Positions 33,456 to 42,089 of a stretch of 64,000 nucleotides of DNA are shown piece by piece. The notes beneath the pieces were generated by a model. The model was not told the origin of the DNA and searched no databases. It saw only the letters and a list, made by a program, of their open reading frames with translations. Made by a program: the position numbers and the translations under genes. How positions within the stretch are numbered: the stretch's first letter is position 1; every line of letters starts with the position of its first letter. The DNA lies in contig NZ_SMFP01000008.1 in assembly GCF_004348975.1 (NCBI RefSeq), positions 82,080-146,079 of the forward strand, written 5' to 3'. The DNA is from Antarcticimicrobium sediminis. Its GTDB lineage: Bacteria > Pseudomonadota > Alphaproteobacteria > Rhodobacterales > Rhodobacteraceae.

Positions 33456-34882
33456 CTTGCCTTCCAGGGGCCGAATCCGAACATCATGTAATCCCGCTGA
33501 TAGATCTCGGAGACCAGCGCCTCAAGCGCGGGGTCATAGATGGCGTCAAGCGCGATGGGGGTCTCTGCCAGCGGCTGTGGCGGGGGCGGCGGCGCGTTGT
33601 GGCCCACGCGGCGCGCCAAATCGGGCAGCAACTCGCTCAGCTCTTCCTCGCGCAGCACCAGATCGGGGGCGGCGAACTCGGCAAAGCCGGACAGCGCCTG
33701 TGCCTGACTGCCCCAGGCGGTGTCGCAGCGGATCGCGGTCTGGCCAGCCAGATTCATTTTGACGAAGGCGAGAAACCCTTCAAAGCCGGCGCGGTGTTCT
33801 TGCGGGGTATAGCCGCTGTCAGGGCTGGATTTCGGGATTGGCAGCTTGAACTTGCGGCGCAGCGTGTCGCGGATCTGGCGCAGGCTGCCCGGACCGTCGT
33901 TAAGGATACGGGTGCAGAACACGTGATGCGCCCGCGCCACCGGATGGCGCAGCACGGTAAAGCTGCGGTGTCCGGGGTTGCGGCGTTTCCACTGGCGCAG
34001 ATCCTTCTGGGTCATCTTGCTTGGCAGCGCCTCGGGCGCGATGCCGTCCAGCGCGGCCAGCCATGCGGCGATCTCGGCCTCGGGACCGCCGCGCAGGGGC
34101 ATGTACAGCAGCGGCGTTTCGGCTGCGGCCAGATAGCCGGGCACCGATGGCCCCCGGCGCGGTTCGAAATTGGGCGTTCGGGTCAGGTTGAAGCGGTCAA
34201 GCCCGGCCAGCGCCGCCGTCATCTCGTCCGGGTTGGTGACCTTGTCGGTGGCCGGGGCCGGGTTCTGTGGCTTGAGGCTTTGATCCAGTTTGTCGAGTCG
34301 CGCCGCGACCCCCAACCACTGTGCCAGCCCGTTCATCACCGCCAGATCCTGAAGATCCTCATAGGCGAGATAAAAGGCGGTTTGCCCGCTGGTCTGAAGC
34401 CGGTTCAGGAGCTGTTGCTGAAACGTTTGCAGCGCCTCGACATGCTGCGCGAATTCCTCGGCATCGAACCGCGCCGTCGCGGCCTTGCGCCGTTTCACAT
34501 CCGTCAGCTTCCACTGCCCGGTTTCCTGCGCGATCTTCCACGACAGATAGCTGTCGAGCGGATTGCGCGTCAGCACGATCTTGGCACAGCGCGGATCATC
34601 AAGCATCCCGTCGAGCACGCGCGGGTCGTGATCGTGGAAATAGCGAAAGCCCCCCAGCACCCCCGCCTGATCGCGGATGGCGGCAATCAGGCGCTGGGGG
34701 TCGTCATCGCGCGCCGCGCGGTTGACGCCAAGGATGTCGTCGCGGTTGGGATAGCCGATGAAATGAGGATTGAACGCCTCGCCATGACAGGCGACGCCGT
34801 CGAGCGCATTCAGGTTCGTCTCAAGAAAGTTGGAGCCTGTGCGCATCTCGGCAACGACGGTGAAATAGTCAAAGTCAGACAT
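33452..34882 (-). CDS. Tandem sulfotransferase-like protein (Stf0/NodH-like)
   Basis: 476 residues with two sulfotransferase-like halves. The first has the PAPS 5'-phosphosulfate loop (AEMRTGSNF near 11-19) and a 3'-phosphate motif with Arg106 and Ser111 (VLTRNPLDSYLSWK). The second half has a sulfotransferase-2-like 3'-phosphate motif near 308-320 (FTVLRHPVARAHHVF) but its 5' loop is degenerate (TPLLYMPLRGGPEA). Family members transfer sulfate from PAPS to sugars, as NodH does for Nod factor. The GT genes, kdsB and a CysQ-type PAP phosphatase upstream in the same strand suggest sulfation of a surface glycan. Which half is active is unknown. Confidence 0.8.
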   Translation of the reverse strand: MSDFDYFTVVAEMRTGSNFLETNLNALDGVACHGEAFNPHFIGYPNRDDILGVNRAARDDDPQRLIAAIRDQAGVLGGFRYFHDHDPRVLDGMLDDPRCAKIVLTRNPLDSYLSWKIAQETGQWKLTDVKRRKAATARFDAEEFAQHVEALQTFQQQLLNRLQTSGQTAFYLAYEDLQDLAVMNGLAQWLGVAARLDKLDQSLKPQNPAPATDKVTNPDEMTAALAGLDRFNLTRTPNFEPRRGPSVPGYLAAAETPLLYMPLRGGPEAEIAAWLAALDGIAPEALPSKMTQKDLRQWKRRNPGHRSFTVLRHPVARAHHVFCTRILNDGPGSLRQIRDTLRRKFKLPIPKSSPDSGYTPQEHRAGFEGFLAFVKMNLAGQTAIRCDTAWGSQAQALSGFAEFAAPDLVLREEELSELLPDLARRVGHNAPPPPPQPLAETPIALDAIYDPALEALVSEIYQRDYMMFGFGPWKAS

Positions 34883-34888
34883 GCCAGA

Positions 34889-36586
34889 TCACCTTACCAG
34901 ATAGGGTTTTCGGGTGGGGATCGAGGGGGGTGTCGGCCCTTGCTCCACCGGGAAGTCACCCATCAGATAGGGGTGCATCCCTTGGTTCTTGAGGTTTTGC
35001 AGGAATTGCCCGAACCCGGCCAGATCGACCATCTTGGGCGCTTCGGCAAGATGGCGCGGCGCGGCGGCGCCCAGCTCGCTCAGGATGGCTTGCAACGGCT
35101 CCATCGGCGCCTCGATGAATTCGGCCATGTTCCAGATGCGGACACGCGCCTTGACCTGGGTCGAGCGCAGGATCTCCAGATGTTTGCTTTCGATCCGCTG
35201 CAGGCGGGCGGCTTCTTTGCGCAGATCGGTGAAATTGCTGTTGGAGCGGAACAGCGGCACCGCCCATGCGCCCGAGATGACCGAGACCTGCGCATTGGGA
35301 TCGCGGGCGATGGTCCAGTTGATTTTCTGGGTGTCGCGCGGGCCGAACTGGAAACATTGCCGTTCGCCCCGGGTGTTCCAGATCAGGCTGGTCAGAAAGG
35401 CGACCGGGTCATAGTCGCGCTTGAGCGCGCTGTCACACAGCGTGCCGTTGATCACCTTTTGGCCACCGGAAAATTCGACCCGTTCGGGGGCAAAGAGATG
35501 GCCGTGCACCCGCGCACCTGTGGCGCGCGCCAGCCAGGTCTCGAAATTCTCGAACAGTTCGGCAAAGCCCTGAAACACGGAATAGGGCGTTGCGGTTAGC
35601 CCGTTTTCCCAGCCCGGATTGGGGAACCGGCTTTGCATGTAAAGCCCGGGCCGCCCGCGCGTGCGCCGGTCCACCGCCTTGGCAAAGATGCGGTCGATCT
35701 TGCCGGGGTTGGGTTCGGCCCGTTTCATCGCGCCATCGCTGTCGGTCAGAAACGCCTGATACAGCCGATTGGCGCGCGGCCAGATCTTGCGTGCGACGAA
35801 ACAGTCCGAGCGGCGCAGCAATTGCAGGTGATCGTCGTAAAAGATATGCGGCTTGCCCTGAAAATCGAACTTCGACAGCGTCAAGGACCGGCTTTCGATC
35901 TTGGTCGCATAGTGCCGTGCAAGGGTCTGGAAATAGCTTTCGTCGGGGATCCAGACGCGGCGGAAGTAGCGTTCATAGCTGGCGCGGGCAGGGTCTTCGA
36001 GGATTGCCGACAGGGTCTGTCGCGTCAGGCACCACCACTGGCTGCCCATATGCGGCACCAGCCCGGCGGGGATGCGGCGTTTGAAGCCGATCTTGCGCTG
36101 GATCTCCACATATTTGTCGAACAGTGCCCGCTGTCGTTTCCACGAGAAGGGAAAGCGCAGGGTGAAGCGTTCGGCGTCGAGCCCGCCCACGGTCCAGGGC
36201 ACGTCCGCTGTGGTCACGCTTTCGATGAAATCGGTGCGTGGGCGGGCGGCGAGGTAATCGATCAATTCCTGCACCGGGCGCAGCGGCAGGCAGGAGCCCG
36301 AGGCAAGGTAGACGTGGCGCACATCCGCAAACTGCTCCAGCATCAGCTCGGCGGCCTCCTGAGTTGCCGCCACGATCCCCCAAGTGCCCCATTCGCAGCG
36401 GTGGCGCGGGCTGAGCAGGATGCCGGGATCGTCCGACAGGGCGGTCTTGAACCGCTGATAGGTGATGCGCGCGACATTCTGGTCGACATGGATCACCACC
36501 GGGCAGCCAGCCGCGCGCCAATGCCGCGCCACCTGTTCGGCCCGGTGCAGCGCGGTGTGCACCAGCATGACGATGCCGACGCTCAT
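34889..36586 (-). CDS. GT14-type (Core-2/I-branching) glycosyltransferase-like protein
   Basis: 565 residues. The N-terminal 280 residues look like GT14 branching enzymes: MSVGIVMLVHTALHRAEQV, VIHVDQN, SPRHRCEWGTWGIVAATQEA, VYLASGSCLPLRPVQELIDYL, SQWWCLTRQTL and PDESYFQTLA. The C-terminal half, about residues 300-565, is an uncharacterised accessory domain found in Rhodobacterales homologues. It probably adds a branching sugar (GlcNAc- or xylose-type) in a cell-surface glycan. It overlaps the upstream GT gene by four bases (ATGA) and is 6 bases before the sulfotransferase gene, so they share a transcript. Confidence 0.82.
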   Translation of the reverse strand: MSVGIVMLVHTALHRAEQVARHWRAAGCPVVIHVDQNVARITYQRFKTALSDDPGILLSPRHRCEWGTWGIVAATQEAAELMLEQFADVRHVYLASGSCLPLRPVQELIDYLAARPRTDFIESVTTADVPWTVGGLDAERFTLRFPFSWKRQRALFDKYVEIQRKIGFKRRIPAGLVPHMGSQWWCLTRQTLSAILEDPARASYERYFRRVWIPDESYFQTLARHYATKIESRSLTLSKFDFQGKPHIFYDDHLQLLRRSDCFVARKIWPRANRLYQAFLTDSDGAMKRAEPNPGKIDRIFAKAVDRRTRGRPGLYMQSRFPNPGWENGLTATPYSVFQGFAELFENFETWLARATGARVHGHLFAPERVEFSGGQKVINGTLCDSALKRDYDPVAFLTSLIWNTRGERQCFQFGPRDTQKINWTIARDPNAQVSVISGAWAVPLFRSNSNFTDLRKEAARLQRIESKHLEILRSTQVKARVRIWNMAEFIEAPMEPLQAILSELGAAAPRHLAEAPKMVDLAGFGQFLQNLKNQGMHPYLMGDFPVEQGPTPPSIPTRKPYLVR

Positions 36587-37593
36587 GCCCAGTTCCCCTT
36601 GGACATCAGGCCAAGGATCTCAAGCTGGCGCCAGTTGATGTATTTCTCGGACCATTTGCACCACAGTTCGGGGTCGTCCTTGAGGCTTTCGGCATAGGCG
36701 CGATATTCGAGCGAGGCGGCATAGTGCTGCTTGCGCTCCATCTCCTCGGCGGCCTTGGTCGAAAAGGTGTCGAGAAACTTGGCATGCAGCAACACGCCGC
36801 TGGCCTTTTCGCCGCCCCATTCGTCATAGGTCTGGTTCAGCCCGCGCGGCAGCAGCATATGGGTCGAGCTGACATAGGTGTACTTGCGGTCCCATTTCAC
36901 CAGCGGGATCTTGTTCAGCGCCGGGGCCTTGGCCGGGGCATCGGCAAAGAACACCCGGCTGCGCGGTCCGCCCTGAATCCACAGGTTGTCATAGCGTTTG
37001 TTCTTTTTCAGGGTGTAATTGCCGCTGTCGAACCAGCGGGCGATGTCGATCGGGTTCTGTCCCTCTTGATAGGGCTGCGCATCAAGCCGCCCCTTGGGGT
37101 ACATGTCCAGCAGCATCGCCGAGAAGGATTTGATCGACGAGGCATCAAGCCAGTCGGTCAACGCGCGCAAGGGGCGGGTGTCGCAGAACGGGTAGATCAG
37201 GAATTCGTCCGGATCGACCACAAGGCACCAATGGCCATGGCCGTATTTACGTTGCAACCAGTTCAGCCAGTCGACCCCGAAGCGGGCGCGTTTGTACCCG
37301 GCGCGCGTATGCCAAAGCGACACGTCGTCCTGATCGCGTAGATACGCCACCGAGTCATCGCTGCTGTCGTTGTCGACGATCACGAAGTGATTGACGCCTA
37401 GGTCGCGGTAATAGTCGAGGAAATAGGGCAGGCGGATGCGTTCATTGCGTTGGGTGCAGAACAACAGGATGTCGCCGCGCTGAATGGCGCCGGTGCGGTT
37501 CGCAACAGGGGTCAGTTCGCGCCGCTTTCGGAACGCACGGATGCGCCAGCGTTTCCGCTGCACCCGCAGGCGATATGTCTGCCATACGCCCAA
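36583..37593 (-). CDS. Glycosyltransferase family 2-like (Glyco_tranf_2_4 type)
   Basis: 336 residues. The blocks ILLFCTQRNERIRLPYFLDYYRDLGVNHFVIVDNDSSDDS and WCLVVDPDEFLIYP (the DxD metal site) are those of GT2/GT92-like transferases. A TTG at 37593 with AAGGG 8 bases upstream is the best start; no in-frame ATG is nearby. The role is likely sugar transfer in the same glycan as the surrounding genes. It ends with a four-base overlap with the GT14-like gene. Confidence 0.82.
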   Translation of the reverse strand: MGVWQTYRLRVQRKRWRIRAFRKRRELTPVANRTGAIQRGDILLFCTQRNERIRLPYFLDYYRDLGVNHFVIVDNDSSDDSVAYLRDQDDVSLWHTRAGYKRARFGVDWLNWLQRKYGHGHWCLVVDPDEFLIYPFCDTRPLRALTDWLDASSIKSFSAMLLDMYPKGRLDAQPYQEGQNPIDIARWFDSGNYTLKKNKRYDNLWIQGGPRSRVFFADAPAKAPALNKIPLVKWDRKYTYVSSTHMLLPRGLNQTYDEWGGEKASGVLLHAKFLDTFSTKAAEEMERKQHYAASLEYRAYAESLKDDPELWCKWSEKYINWRQLEILGLMSKGNWA

Positions 37594-37640
37594 AGCGCGC
37601 CCTTTTCACCCAATTGCAGGTTCCGTCCCTTCAGCGCCTA

Positions 37641-38897
37641 TCAGGTTAACCTTAAGACGATGTTGAAGTGGTCCTCCCAACTCGGGGGGACAAATCCTGC
37701 GTTACTTGCTGCCTCTCGCGGTGCGCCTGGACCCATTGACAGGGCCTTGACGGCACTGAGCCATTGATACCGCTCAGAGTCTTTTACGTAAACTGGAATG
37801 TTCCCCAGGATTTCGCGGATAGAGGGCAAATCATTGCTGATCACCGGCACCCCCAGCGCCACCGCCTCGATCGGCGGCAGGCCATAGCCTTCGGCGTGGC
37901 TGGGAAAGAGCAGCCCGCGGGACTGGATCAGCAGCGCGGCGATTTGTTCGTCGCTCAGCCCCGACATTTCGCGGATCGGGCTATCGTGGGGCAGGCGGTC
38001 GAGCCGGTTGAAGACGGCCTCGTTGGCCCAGCCGCGCGCACCGCACAGGATAAGACCGGGGCGGTCTGCTGCCTCGCCCATCTCGTCCCAGAGATCGAGC
38101 AGCAGATCATGGCCCTTGCGTGGCTCGATGGTGCCAAGCACCACGAAATAGGCGCGCGCCGGGTCGATCCCCGGCGGCAGCTTGCCCGGCAGGGGACGCG
38201 GCACACCCAGATGCGCGATCACCCCGGCTGGCACCGGCCCCCAAGCACTCATCTGCTGTTCGGCGCGCGTGCAGGTATCGGCGGAATTGTAGATGATCAG
38301 GTCGGCATGGGTGCGGACCCGACCCAACATGGCGTGGAAGATATCTGGCGTGCCGGGGCGCTGATACTGTGGAAATTCAAGCGGGATCACGTCATGGACC
38401 AGAACCGCGATACGTCCCGCCCCGCCCCGGCGCACTCCGCGCAGCGTGCGCGCGCTCAGGTTGGAGTGGCCGACATTGAGATAGGCAAAGCCATCGGGCA
38501 GATGCCGCCGCAGCATCCGGGCAAGCGCCATGGGGCGACAGCGGGCGCAGGCGGCGCGGCGCAGGTCGCTTTCGGCGCGGCGTATCTGCGGCGGCAGGTG
38601 CCGGGCCAGTCGTGACAGCAGATCGGCGCGCCCCCAGTCGCGGGTCCCATCAAGGCGCGCGGCGATATCGGCGATGCCGGTCGCGTCCAGCAGAACATAG
38701 CCATAGGCACTGCGCGCCAGTGCGAACAGCGGCACAGGCGTGCGCAGCAGGTGATGCAGATAGGCCAGTTCGACCCGGTCGATGCCGGTCGGACGCCGCC
38801 CCGCCCGGCGGATCAGCCGGGTGAGGTCAAGCAGGCGCGCAGGTGGGTGGATCTGCGGACTGGTATGTTCGGGACTGGGCAGTGCGGGCTCCTCCAT
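37641..38897 (-). CDS. Glycosyltransferase family 4
   Basis: 418 residues. The C-terminal GT-B nucleotide-sugar domain is clear: YFVVLGTIEPRKGHDLLLDLW, LILCGARGWANEAVF, GLSDEQIAALLIQSRGLLFPSHAEGYGLPPIEAVALGVPVI. The N-terminal acceptor domain begins LLDLTRLIRRAGRRPTGIDRVELAYL, which is typical of GT4 enzymes of Rhodobacterales. The start at 38897 (MEEPALPS) is a choice; a longer frame to 39065 lacks a good ribosome site. It is 47 bases upstream of the GT2-like gene. Confidence 0.85.
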   Translation of the reverse strand: MEEPALPSPEHTSPQIHPPARLLDLTRLIRRAGRRPTGIDRVELAYLHHLLRTPVPLFALARSAYGYVLLDATGIADIAARLDGTRDWGRADLLSRLARHLPPQIRRAESDLRRAACARCRPMALARMLRRHLPDGFAYLNVGHSNLSARTLRGVRRGGAGRIAVLVHDVIPLEFPQYQRPGTPDIFHAMLGRVRTHADLIIYNSADTCTRAEQQMSAWGPVPAGVIAHLGVPRPLPGKLPPGIDPARAYFVVLGTIEPRKGHDLLLDLWDEMGEAADRPGLILCGARGWANEAVFNRLDRLPHDSPIREMSGLSDEQIAALLIQSRGLLFPSHAEGYGLPPIEAVALGVPVISNDLPSIREILGNIPVYVKDSERYQWLSAVKALSMGPGAPREAASNAGFVPPSWEDHFNIVLRLT

Positions 38898-39128
38898 GCG
38901 ATGGTGGTCTTCTGGGCCAGTCGAAGTTTTGTCTATTGGGCGGCTTTGTCGAGCGGGGTCACTTTGGTGCGTTCGAGCGGAAAAATCACCTTCGTTCCAT
39001 TTTTGCGCATTGCTCACCCCCCAACAGAACCAGTCTTTCCAACGTGGTGCATCTTTACACCGCAATGGGCCTTCGCAAATGGGGCGAAAGCGGATTTTCG
39101 CGCCATCCTGCGGATTTCACGACAAGGC
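38898..39128. other. Intergenic stretch between two glycosyltransferase genes, no gene seen
   Basis: Less GC-rich than its flanks. No coding frame with support, terminator or repeat was found. It may hold the promoter for the GT4 to sulfotransferase unit; I could not identify boxes with confidence. Confidence 0.4.
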
Positions 39129-40373
39129 TCAGGTCGCGGCATCGAACCCACGCAGGCGGCTGACACGCTTGGCTTCGGCCCGGATGCGACCGGCAAAGGA
39201 CCAGAGGCGGATCAGCGGCTGGCTGCGGTCGCTTTTGCCCCAAAGACCGCCGGTCTGTTCCCAGATCCCCTCGTCGGTAAAGGCAACCCGGTGGAACAGC
39301 GCGCTGGGCGAGAACCGGAACACGGTGACGCGGTTGCCTGCTGCGCGCTCAGTGCGCGCCGCTGTGCGCAGGCGCTGGCGTGACCACGGGCGGCCGGTCA
39401 GCAACACCGAGCGCGCCTGCGGGCGCTGCGGGAACGGCAGGAACGGCGCGGTTGGATCGGGCAGCGGTGACAGCGGCTTCGATGCCCGCGCAAGTCCGTC
39501 GGCATACCCGGCGTGCAACCCCGCCATCAGCCGCCGCACATCGCGCGGCTCCAGCCGACCGGCCACCATGTGGCGCAGGGCGCGGCGGCGCTCGCTGGCC
39601 TGAATATCGGCCCAGACCTGTGCACGGCGCGCCTTGGCGCAATGGCGGCCAAGGAACACCGCCCAGCTTGCGCCGATTTCGCTAAGGTCGCGCGGGGCGC
39701 GGTCGGCGCGCCGCGTCGCGCTGGCGTCAAACCCGTGATGCACCTGCGCCAGTGGCGCCAGCGCGGTCACGGCCCCGCGTTCGGCCAGACGCAGGTTCAG
39801 ATCGGTTTCGTCGAGGAAAAAGCGATAGCAGGGATCGAACCCACCCAGCGCGGCGAGGGTTGATCTGCGAAAGGCCATATTGGTGCCCTCGGTCTTGATC
39901 GCGTGGCCCGGCGCGGCTCTCAGCAGTGTGATGCGCGCGGGGTCGAGGGGCAGCGGGGTTTCGCGGCCCGCCGCGTTCACCATCGCGCCACGCGACTGGA
40001 ACGAGATACCGTTGCGCCCGCGCACAAAACCGCCCGCCGCCACCACGGCGGGATCGCGAAACCCGGCCACAAGATGCAAAAGCCAAGTTGGTTCGGGCAC
40101 GGAATCATCGTCGATAAAGGCCACGATCGCGCCCGCCGCCGCCGCGATCCCGGCATTGCGCGCGGCCGAGATGTTGGCCGCGTCGAAGGCGATCAGTTTC
40201 ACATGCGCGGCGGCTGGCACCCCGGGCAGCGCGGCGCGCCCGGCGGCGTCTGCTACCACCACCACCTCGAACGGGTCATAGCGCAGTTGCGACACCCCGA
40301 GCAGGCAGCGGCGCAGGGCGTCGGGGCGGCCCCGGCTGACGATCACGACAGAGACCGTCAGCGCGCCGCTCAT
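39129..40373 (-). CDS. Glycosyltransferase family 2
   Basis: 414 residues. The GT-A fold is shown by VSVVIVSRGRPDALRRCLLGVSQLRY, AARNAGIAAAAGAIVAFIDDDSVPEPTWLLHLV (DxD) and FDPCYRFFLDETDLNLRLAERG (ED motif). The remaining C-terminal ~150 residues are basic and may bind membrane or acceptor. The start ATG at 40373 overlaps the stop of kdsB by four bases, so it is translated with kdsB. Confidence 0.87.
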   Translation of the reverse strand: MSGALTVSVVIVSRGRPDALRRCLLGVSQLRYDPFEVVVVADAAGRAALPGVPAAAHVKLIAFDAANISAARNAGIAAAAGAIVAFIDDDSVPEPTWLLHLVAGFRDPAVVAAGGFVRGRNGISFQSRGAMVNAAGRETPLPLDPARITLLRAAPGHAIKTEGTNMAFRRSTLAALGGFDPCYRFFLDETDLNLRLAERGAVTALAPLAQVHHGFDASATRRADRAPRDLSEIGASWAVFLGRHCAKARRAQVWADIQASERRRALRHMVAGRLEPRDVRRLMAGLHAGYADGLARASKPLSPLPDPTAPFLPFPQRPQARSVLLTGRPWSRQRLRTAARTERAAGNRVTVFRFSPSALFHRVAFTDEGIWEQTGGLWGKSDRSQPLIRLWSFAGRIRAEAKRVSRLRGFDAAT

Positions 40374-41173
40374 GCGACGCCCATTTGCGCCATCATCGCC
40401 TCGATCCTTGCGACGTCTTCCGGGTTGTTCAGCTCCCAGAATTGCCGCCCGCGCGACTCTACCTCGACGCAAAGGATCCGGTGGCCGTGTTCGATGAAGC
40501 GGAGTTGTTCCAACCCTTCGAGCTGCTCCAGCGGTCCGGCGGGCCAGCGCGGATAGGCCCCCAGCGCCGAGGGGCGATAGGCATAGACGCCGACATGGTG
40601 GAACACCGGCGTCTGCGTCGCCGTGTCGGGATAGCGCGCGGGGGTATAGGGGATCACCTCTTTGGAGAAGTAGAGCGCGTGGTTGTCCTTGGTGAACACG
40701 GCGGTGGTGCCCCCCACGCGCCCGGCCTTGCGGTCATCGAGAAACCCGTTCAACGCCCGCCCGTCGCAGCGCAGCACCGGGGTGGCGACCTCGGACATCG
40801 GATCGGCCCGAAGACCCGCGATCAGCTCTTCGACGAACCACGCCGGTGTCAGGGGCGCATCGCCTTGCAGGTTGACCACGATGTCAAAGTCGCCGCCAAG
40901 CGCATCCAGCACCTCGGCGCAGCGTTCGGTGCCGTTGGCGCAGTCCGAAGAGGTCATCACCACCTCGGCCCCGAACGCTTCGGCGGCGCTGCGGATGCGG
41001 TCATCATCCGTGGCGACGACCACCCGGTCCACGCCCTGCACGGCGCAGGCCGCCTCCCAGCTGCGCTGGATCAGGCTTTTGCTTGCGCCCGAGGCGCCCT
41101 TGAGTTCGACCAGCGGCTTGCCGGGATAGCGGGTCGAGGCAAAGCGCGCCGGGATGGCGACCAGAACCGACAT
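40370..41173 (-). CDS. kdsB: CMP-Kdo synthetase (3-deoxy-manno-octulosonate cytidylyltransferase)
   Basis: 267 residues. MSVLVAIPARFASTRYPGKPL opens the family, followed by VVVATDDDRI, DIVVNLQGDAPL and YFSKEVIPYTPARY. It activates Kdo as CMP-Kdo for LPS core or for capsule linkers (KpsU-type). The start ATG at 41173 overlaps the cysQ stop by one base. Its placement among GT genes suggests use in the same glycan; it may also be the only LPS kdsB of the genome, which this window cannot show. Confidence 0.95.
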   Translation of the reverse strand: MSVLVAIPARFASTRYPGKPLVELKGASGASKSLIQRSWEAACAVQGVDRVVVATDDDRIRSAAEAFGAEVVMTSSDCANGTERCAEVLDALGGDFDIVVNLQGDAPLTPAWFVEELIAGLRADPMSEVATPVLRCDGRALNGFLDDRKAGRVGGTTAVFTKDNHALYFSKEVIPYTPARYPDTATQTPVFHHVGVYAYRPSALGAYPRWPAGPLEQLEGLEQLRFIEHGHRILCVEVESRGRQFWELNNPEDVARIEAMMAQMGVA

Positions 41174-41970
41174 TACGCCTGCTTCAGCACGACGCCCGGG
41201 GCATGGGCGATGAAGAACGGGTTGGCATAGCCTTCCTTGCCATAGGTCAGCGGGGTGTGATCGTCGAACCGCACCACTTTGCCGCCCGCGCCCAGCAGAA
41301 CCGCATGGCCGGCGGCGGTGTCCCATTCCATGGTGCGCCCGACGCGGGGGTAAAGATCGGCCTCGCCGGTGGCGACCAGACAGAATTTCAGCGAAGAGCC
41401 CGCGCTTTTGCTGTCCTTGACCGCATATTTGTTGATGTAATCGTCGGTGGCCTGATCGCGGTGGGATTTCGACGCCACCACCAGCAGGGCGTCGTTGTCG
41501 CTGTCGGCCACATGGATCGGGCGGATCTCGCCCATCGTGTCGGGATCAAACGCGCCGGTTTCCTCGACCGAGGTGCCATCGGCGAGGGTAAAGAACATCC
41601 GGTTGCGATCCGGGGCATAAACCACGCCACGGGTGGGAACACCGGCTTCGATCAATGCGATATTGACGGTGAAATCGCCGCGCCGGTTGATGAATTCCTT
41701 GGTCCCGTCCAGCGGATCGACGATCAGAAAGGTGTCGCCGGACAGCTTGTGAGAGGCCGCCTGTTCCTCGGTCACCAGCATAACATCGGGGAAGGCCGCG
41801 CGCAGCCCGGCAGAGATCAACGCGTCGGCTGCCTCGTCCGCTGCGGTCACCGGGCTGTCGTCGGATTTGACCTTCACTTCGAAGTCGTCGGAGTTGTAAA
41901 TCGCCATGATTTCCGCCCCCGCTTCGATTGCGAGTTTGCGGATAACTGGAATTAAGGCATCATATTTCAC
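41173..41970 (-). CDS. cysQ: 3'(2'),5'-bisphosphate nucleotidase (CysQ-type PAP phosphatase)
   Basis: 265 residues of the inositol monophosphatase superfamily. The metal-binding motifs are DPLDGTKEFINRRGDFTVNIAL and EWDTAAGHAVLLGAGG, with VTEEQA earlier. CysQ hydrolyses PAP, the by-product of PAPS-dependent sulfotransfer, to AMP. That reaction is relevant here because a sulfotransferase lies in the same locus. I chose the GTG at 41970, which has GGAG about 9 bases upstream; a longer frame to 42117 would overlap the divergent permease gene. Confidence 0.92.
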   Translation of the reverse strand: MKYDALIPVIRKLAIEAGAEIMAIYNSDDFEVKVKSDDSPVTAADEAADALISAGLRAAFPDVMLVTEEQAASHKLSGDTFLIVDPLDGTKEFINRRGDFTVNIALIEAGVPTRGVVYAPDRNRMFFTLADGTSVEETGAFDPDTMGEIRPIHVADSDNDALLVVASKSHRDQATDDYINKYAVKDSKSAGSSLKFCLVATGEADLYPRVGRTMEWDTAAGHAVLLGAGGKVVRFDDHTPLTYGKEGYANPFFIAHAPGVVLKQA

Positions 41971-42089
41971 AAAAAGGCTCCATTTTTGCGCCGGGTTGCT
42001 GCTAAATCTGATGCCACTTATGCTGCGGATAGTGCCGAACGGCAAGAATTCCGTGGCAGACCGAAACAGAGTCACAAGGCCGAGGTCGA

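Noticed and set aside
33599-35599. 666-codon open frame opposite the sulfotransferase and GT14-like genes
   Set aside because: It spans the ends of two real genes on the other strand and shows no family motif.
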